DNA from: CALJFL01 sp047633055
GTDB lineage: Bacteria > Pseudomonadota > Gammaproteobacteria > Pseudomonadales > Halieaceae
Direction: 5' to 3'
Assembly (NCBI GenBank): GCA_047633055.1
Contig: JBLIEI010000002.1
Span: 57,682 to 121,681 of the forward strand
DNA: 64,000 nt
Position 1 is the stretch's first letter. Every line of letters begins with the position of its first letter. A program made the position numbers and the translations under genes. Below, piece by piece: positions 62,831 to 64,000 of the stretch. Below the pieces are notes generated by a model. It did no database searches. It was not told the DNA's origin and saw only the letters and a program-made list of their open reading frames with translations.

Positions 62831-63853
62831 CTAATCTTCGTACCCTCGGGGATTCATTGACTGCCAGCGCCATGCATCCGCGCACATTTCTTCTACCCCC
62901 CGGGTTGCGGTCCAGCCGAGTTCGGACTCAGCCAGTGCCGAGTCGGCCCAGAACTGGGCAATATCACCCGCCCGGCGCGGCACCACCTCATAGGGTACGG
63001 GCTGCCCGCTGGCTTGCTCGAAGGCCGCAACCATTTGCAATACACTCACCCCTACGCCTCGCCCGAGGTTAACATTTAATAGCGTATCGCCTGGACGTTT
63101 AAGGTATTGAAGAGCAGCAAGGTGGCCATCTACCAGGTCACCAACATGGATGTAATCGCGAACGCCAGTGCCGTCCACAGTGGAATAATCGTTACCAAAT
63201 ACTTGCAACCGTTTGCGCTGCCCCACGGCTACCTGGCTGACATAAGGCATTAAGTTGTTGGGTATACCGCCGGGCGCTTCGCCGATCAGGCCGCTAGTAT
63301 GCGCGCCCACCGGATTGAAGTAGCGCAAACAGGCAATATTCCACCCCGCCCCCGTAGCATGCTGGTCTGCGAGGATATCCTCGATCACTACTTTGGTCTG
63401 GCCGTAGGGGTTGGTCGCGCGACGCGGAAAGTCCTCGCGCATGGGATTGGAGGGGGACTCACCATACACCGTGGCGGAGGACGAAAACACCAGAGTCTGC
63501 ACGCAAGCTCGCTGCATAGCTTGCAGCAGGGAAATCGTACCGCCAACATTGTTGTGGTAATAGGCCAGTGGTTGATCAACGGATTCTCCCACTGCCTTGA
63601 GACCGGCGAAATGCATTACCCCGGCAATATCGCTATTGGCGAAGACAGTATCCAGCGCCCCGTCGTCCAGCAAATCCGCTTCAATAAAGGGGGGACGAAC
63701 GCCGGTAATTCTCTCAATACGATTGATCACCTCGGCGCTGCTGTTGACGAGATTATCGATAATCACAGGCTGATAGCCCGCCTCGATTAGCGCCACACAT
63801 GCGTGGGAGCCGATATACCCGGCACCTCCGGTTACAAGAATATTACCTGCCAT
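62831..63853 (-). CDS. galE: UDP-glucose 4-epimerase
   Basis: 340 residues from the ATG at 63853, which places ILVTGGAGYIGSHACVALIE at the N-terminus; the longer frame has no conserved sequence upstream. SSSATVYGES and YGQTKVVIEDIL hold catalytic Ser, Tyr and Lys. RDYIHVGDLVDGHLAAL and the C-terminal block are complete. It interconverts UDP-glucose and UDP-galactose for the polymers of this locus. It is convergent with apaH and divergent from cca. Confidence 0.94.
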   Translation of the reverse strand: MAGNILVTGGAGYIGSHACVALIEAGYQPVIIDNLVNSSAEVINRIERITGVRPPFIEADLLDDGALDTVFANSDIAGVMHFAGLKAVGESVDQPLAYYHNNVGGTISLLQAMQRACVQTLVFSSSATVYGESPSNPMREDFPRRATNPYGQTKVVIEDILADQHATGAGWNIACLRYFNPVGAHTSGLIGEAPGGIPNNLMPYVSQVAVGQRKRLQVFGNDYSTVDGTGVRDYIHVGDLVDGHLAALQYLKRPGDTLLNVNLGRGVGVSVLQMVAAFEQASGQPVPYEVVPRRAGDIAQFWADSALAESELGWTATRGVEEMCADAWRWQSMNPRGYED

Positions 63854-63967
63854 GAAGAAAGTTATTCCACGAAGACGTCGCTGTCGAGTATAAGGTGCGG
63901 CACTGCAGGTGAGCAATGCAAAGGTACACAGCATGACGCGCCGGACCGCGAACGGTACACTGCCCCG

Positions 63968-64000
63968 ATGAAAGTCTACCTGGTCGGCGGAGCGGTCCGT
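63968..64000 (+). CDS. cca: CCA tRNA nucleotidyltransferase (3' end outside window)
   Basis: Only 11 codons are visible: MKVYLVGGAVR, the exact start of bacterial CCA-adding enzymes, whose GGAVRD motif begins the nucleotidyltransferase active site. Its position behind apaH and galE agrees with gene order in related Gammaproteobacteria. It would add or repair CCA ends on tRNA. Confidence 0.85.
   Translation, partial: MKVYLVGGAVR

Overview
The window is a stretch of a gammaproteobacterial chromosome, probably marine and of Cellvibrionales/Halieaceae type (inferred from overall gene content, moderate to low confidence). It is almost entirely a surface-polysaccharide island built into the pdxA-rsmA-apaG-apaH-cca housekeeping neighbourhood. 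The housekeeping genes pdxA (30.8 kb), rsmA (56.7 kb), apaG and apaH (61.5-62.7 kb) and the start of cca (64.0 kb) are intact but pushed apart by polysaccharide genes and by a hipBA toxin-antitoxin pair.

Layout. 0-4.5 kb (+): three sulfotransferases and a GT2-GT4 fusion glycosyltransferase. 4.6-15.3 kb (mostly -): glycosyltransferases, a flippase-like membrane protein, a methyltransferase, UDP-glucose dehydrogenase (ugd) and a complete Wzm/Wzt ABC exporter, mixed with remnants of a second exporter and of an FAD-oxidoreductase/GT2 pair. 15.5-20.3 kb: a decayed FAD-oxidoreductase/GT2 pair, an RmlC-like cupin and two GT2 enzymes. 20.6-21.6 kb: a truncated foreign rsmA cut by an IS6-type element. 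21.6-25.3 kb: a second ugd, a broken AAA/DUF4143 ATPase and a second intact Wzm/Wzt. 25.6-30.8 kb: a corridor of pseudogenes with frameshifts, nonsense codons and a minisatellite. 30.8-35.4 kb (+): pdxA coupled to two unusual membrane proteins and a GT2. 35.5-46.5 kb (-): a compact ten-gene Wzx/Wzy operon with two sulfotransferases, two GT4, an acetyltransferase, two methyltransferases and an asparagine-synthase-like protein; its DNA looks more AT-rich than the right end. 46.8-54 kb: two related regulator-ugd units (both ugd genes broken), a periplasmic SDR, a PQQ dehydrogenase/cytochrome fusion, an orphan antitoxin and rfaH. 54.1-56.6 kb: a WecA-like initiating transferase and Wzz. 56.7-64 kb: rsmA, hipBA, gmd, fcl, apaG, apaH, galE and cca.

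How the parts fit (inference). A WecA-like enzyme primes undecaprenyl phosphate; Gmd/Fcl supply GDP-L-fucose, Ugd UDP-glucuronate and GalE UDP-galactose; the minus-strand operon builds, sulfates, flips (Wzx) and polymerises (Wzy, with Wzz) a repeat unit. RfaH, encoded at 53.3-53.8 kb, probably acts at an exact ops element at 48.36 kb directly in front of the first gene of that transcription unit. The two ABC exporters imply one or two further polymers. The many broken duplicates show that this locus repeatedly exchanges polysaccharide modules, and the foreign rsmA stub suggests that the donor cluster also lay beside rsmA.
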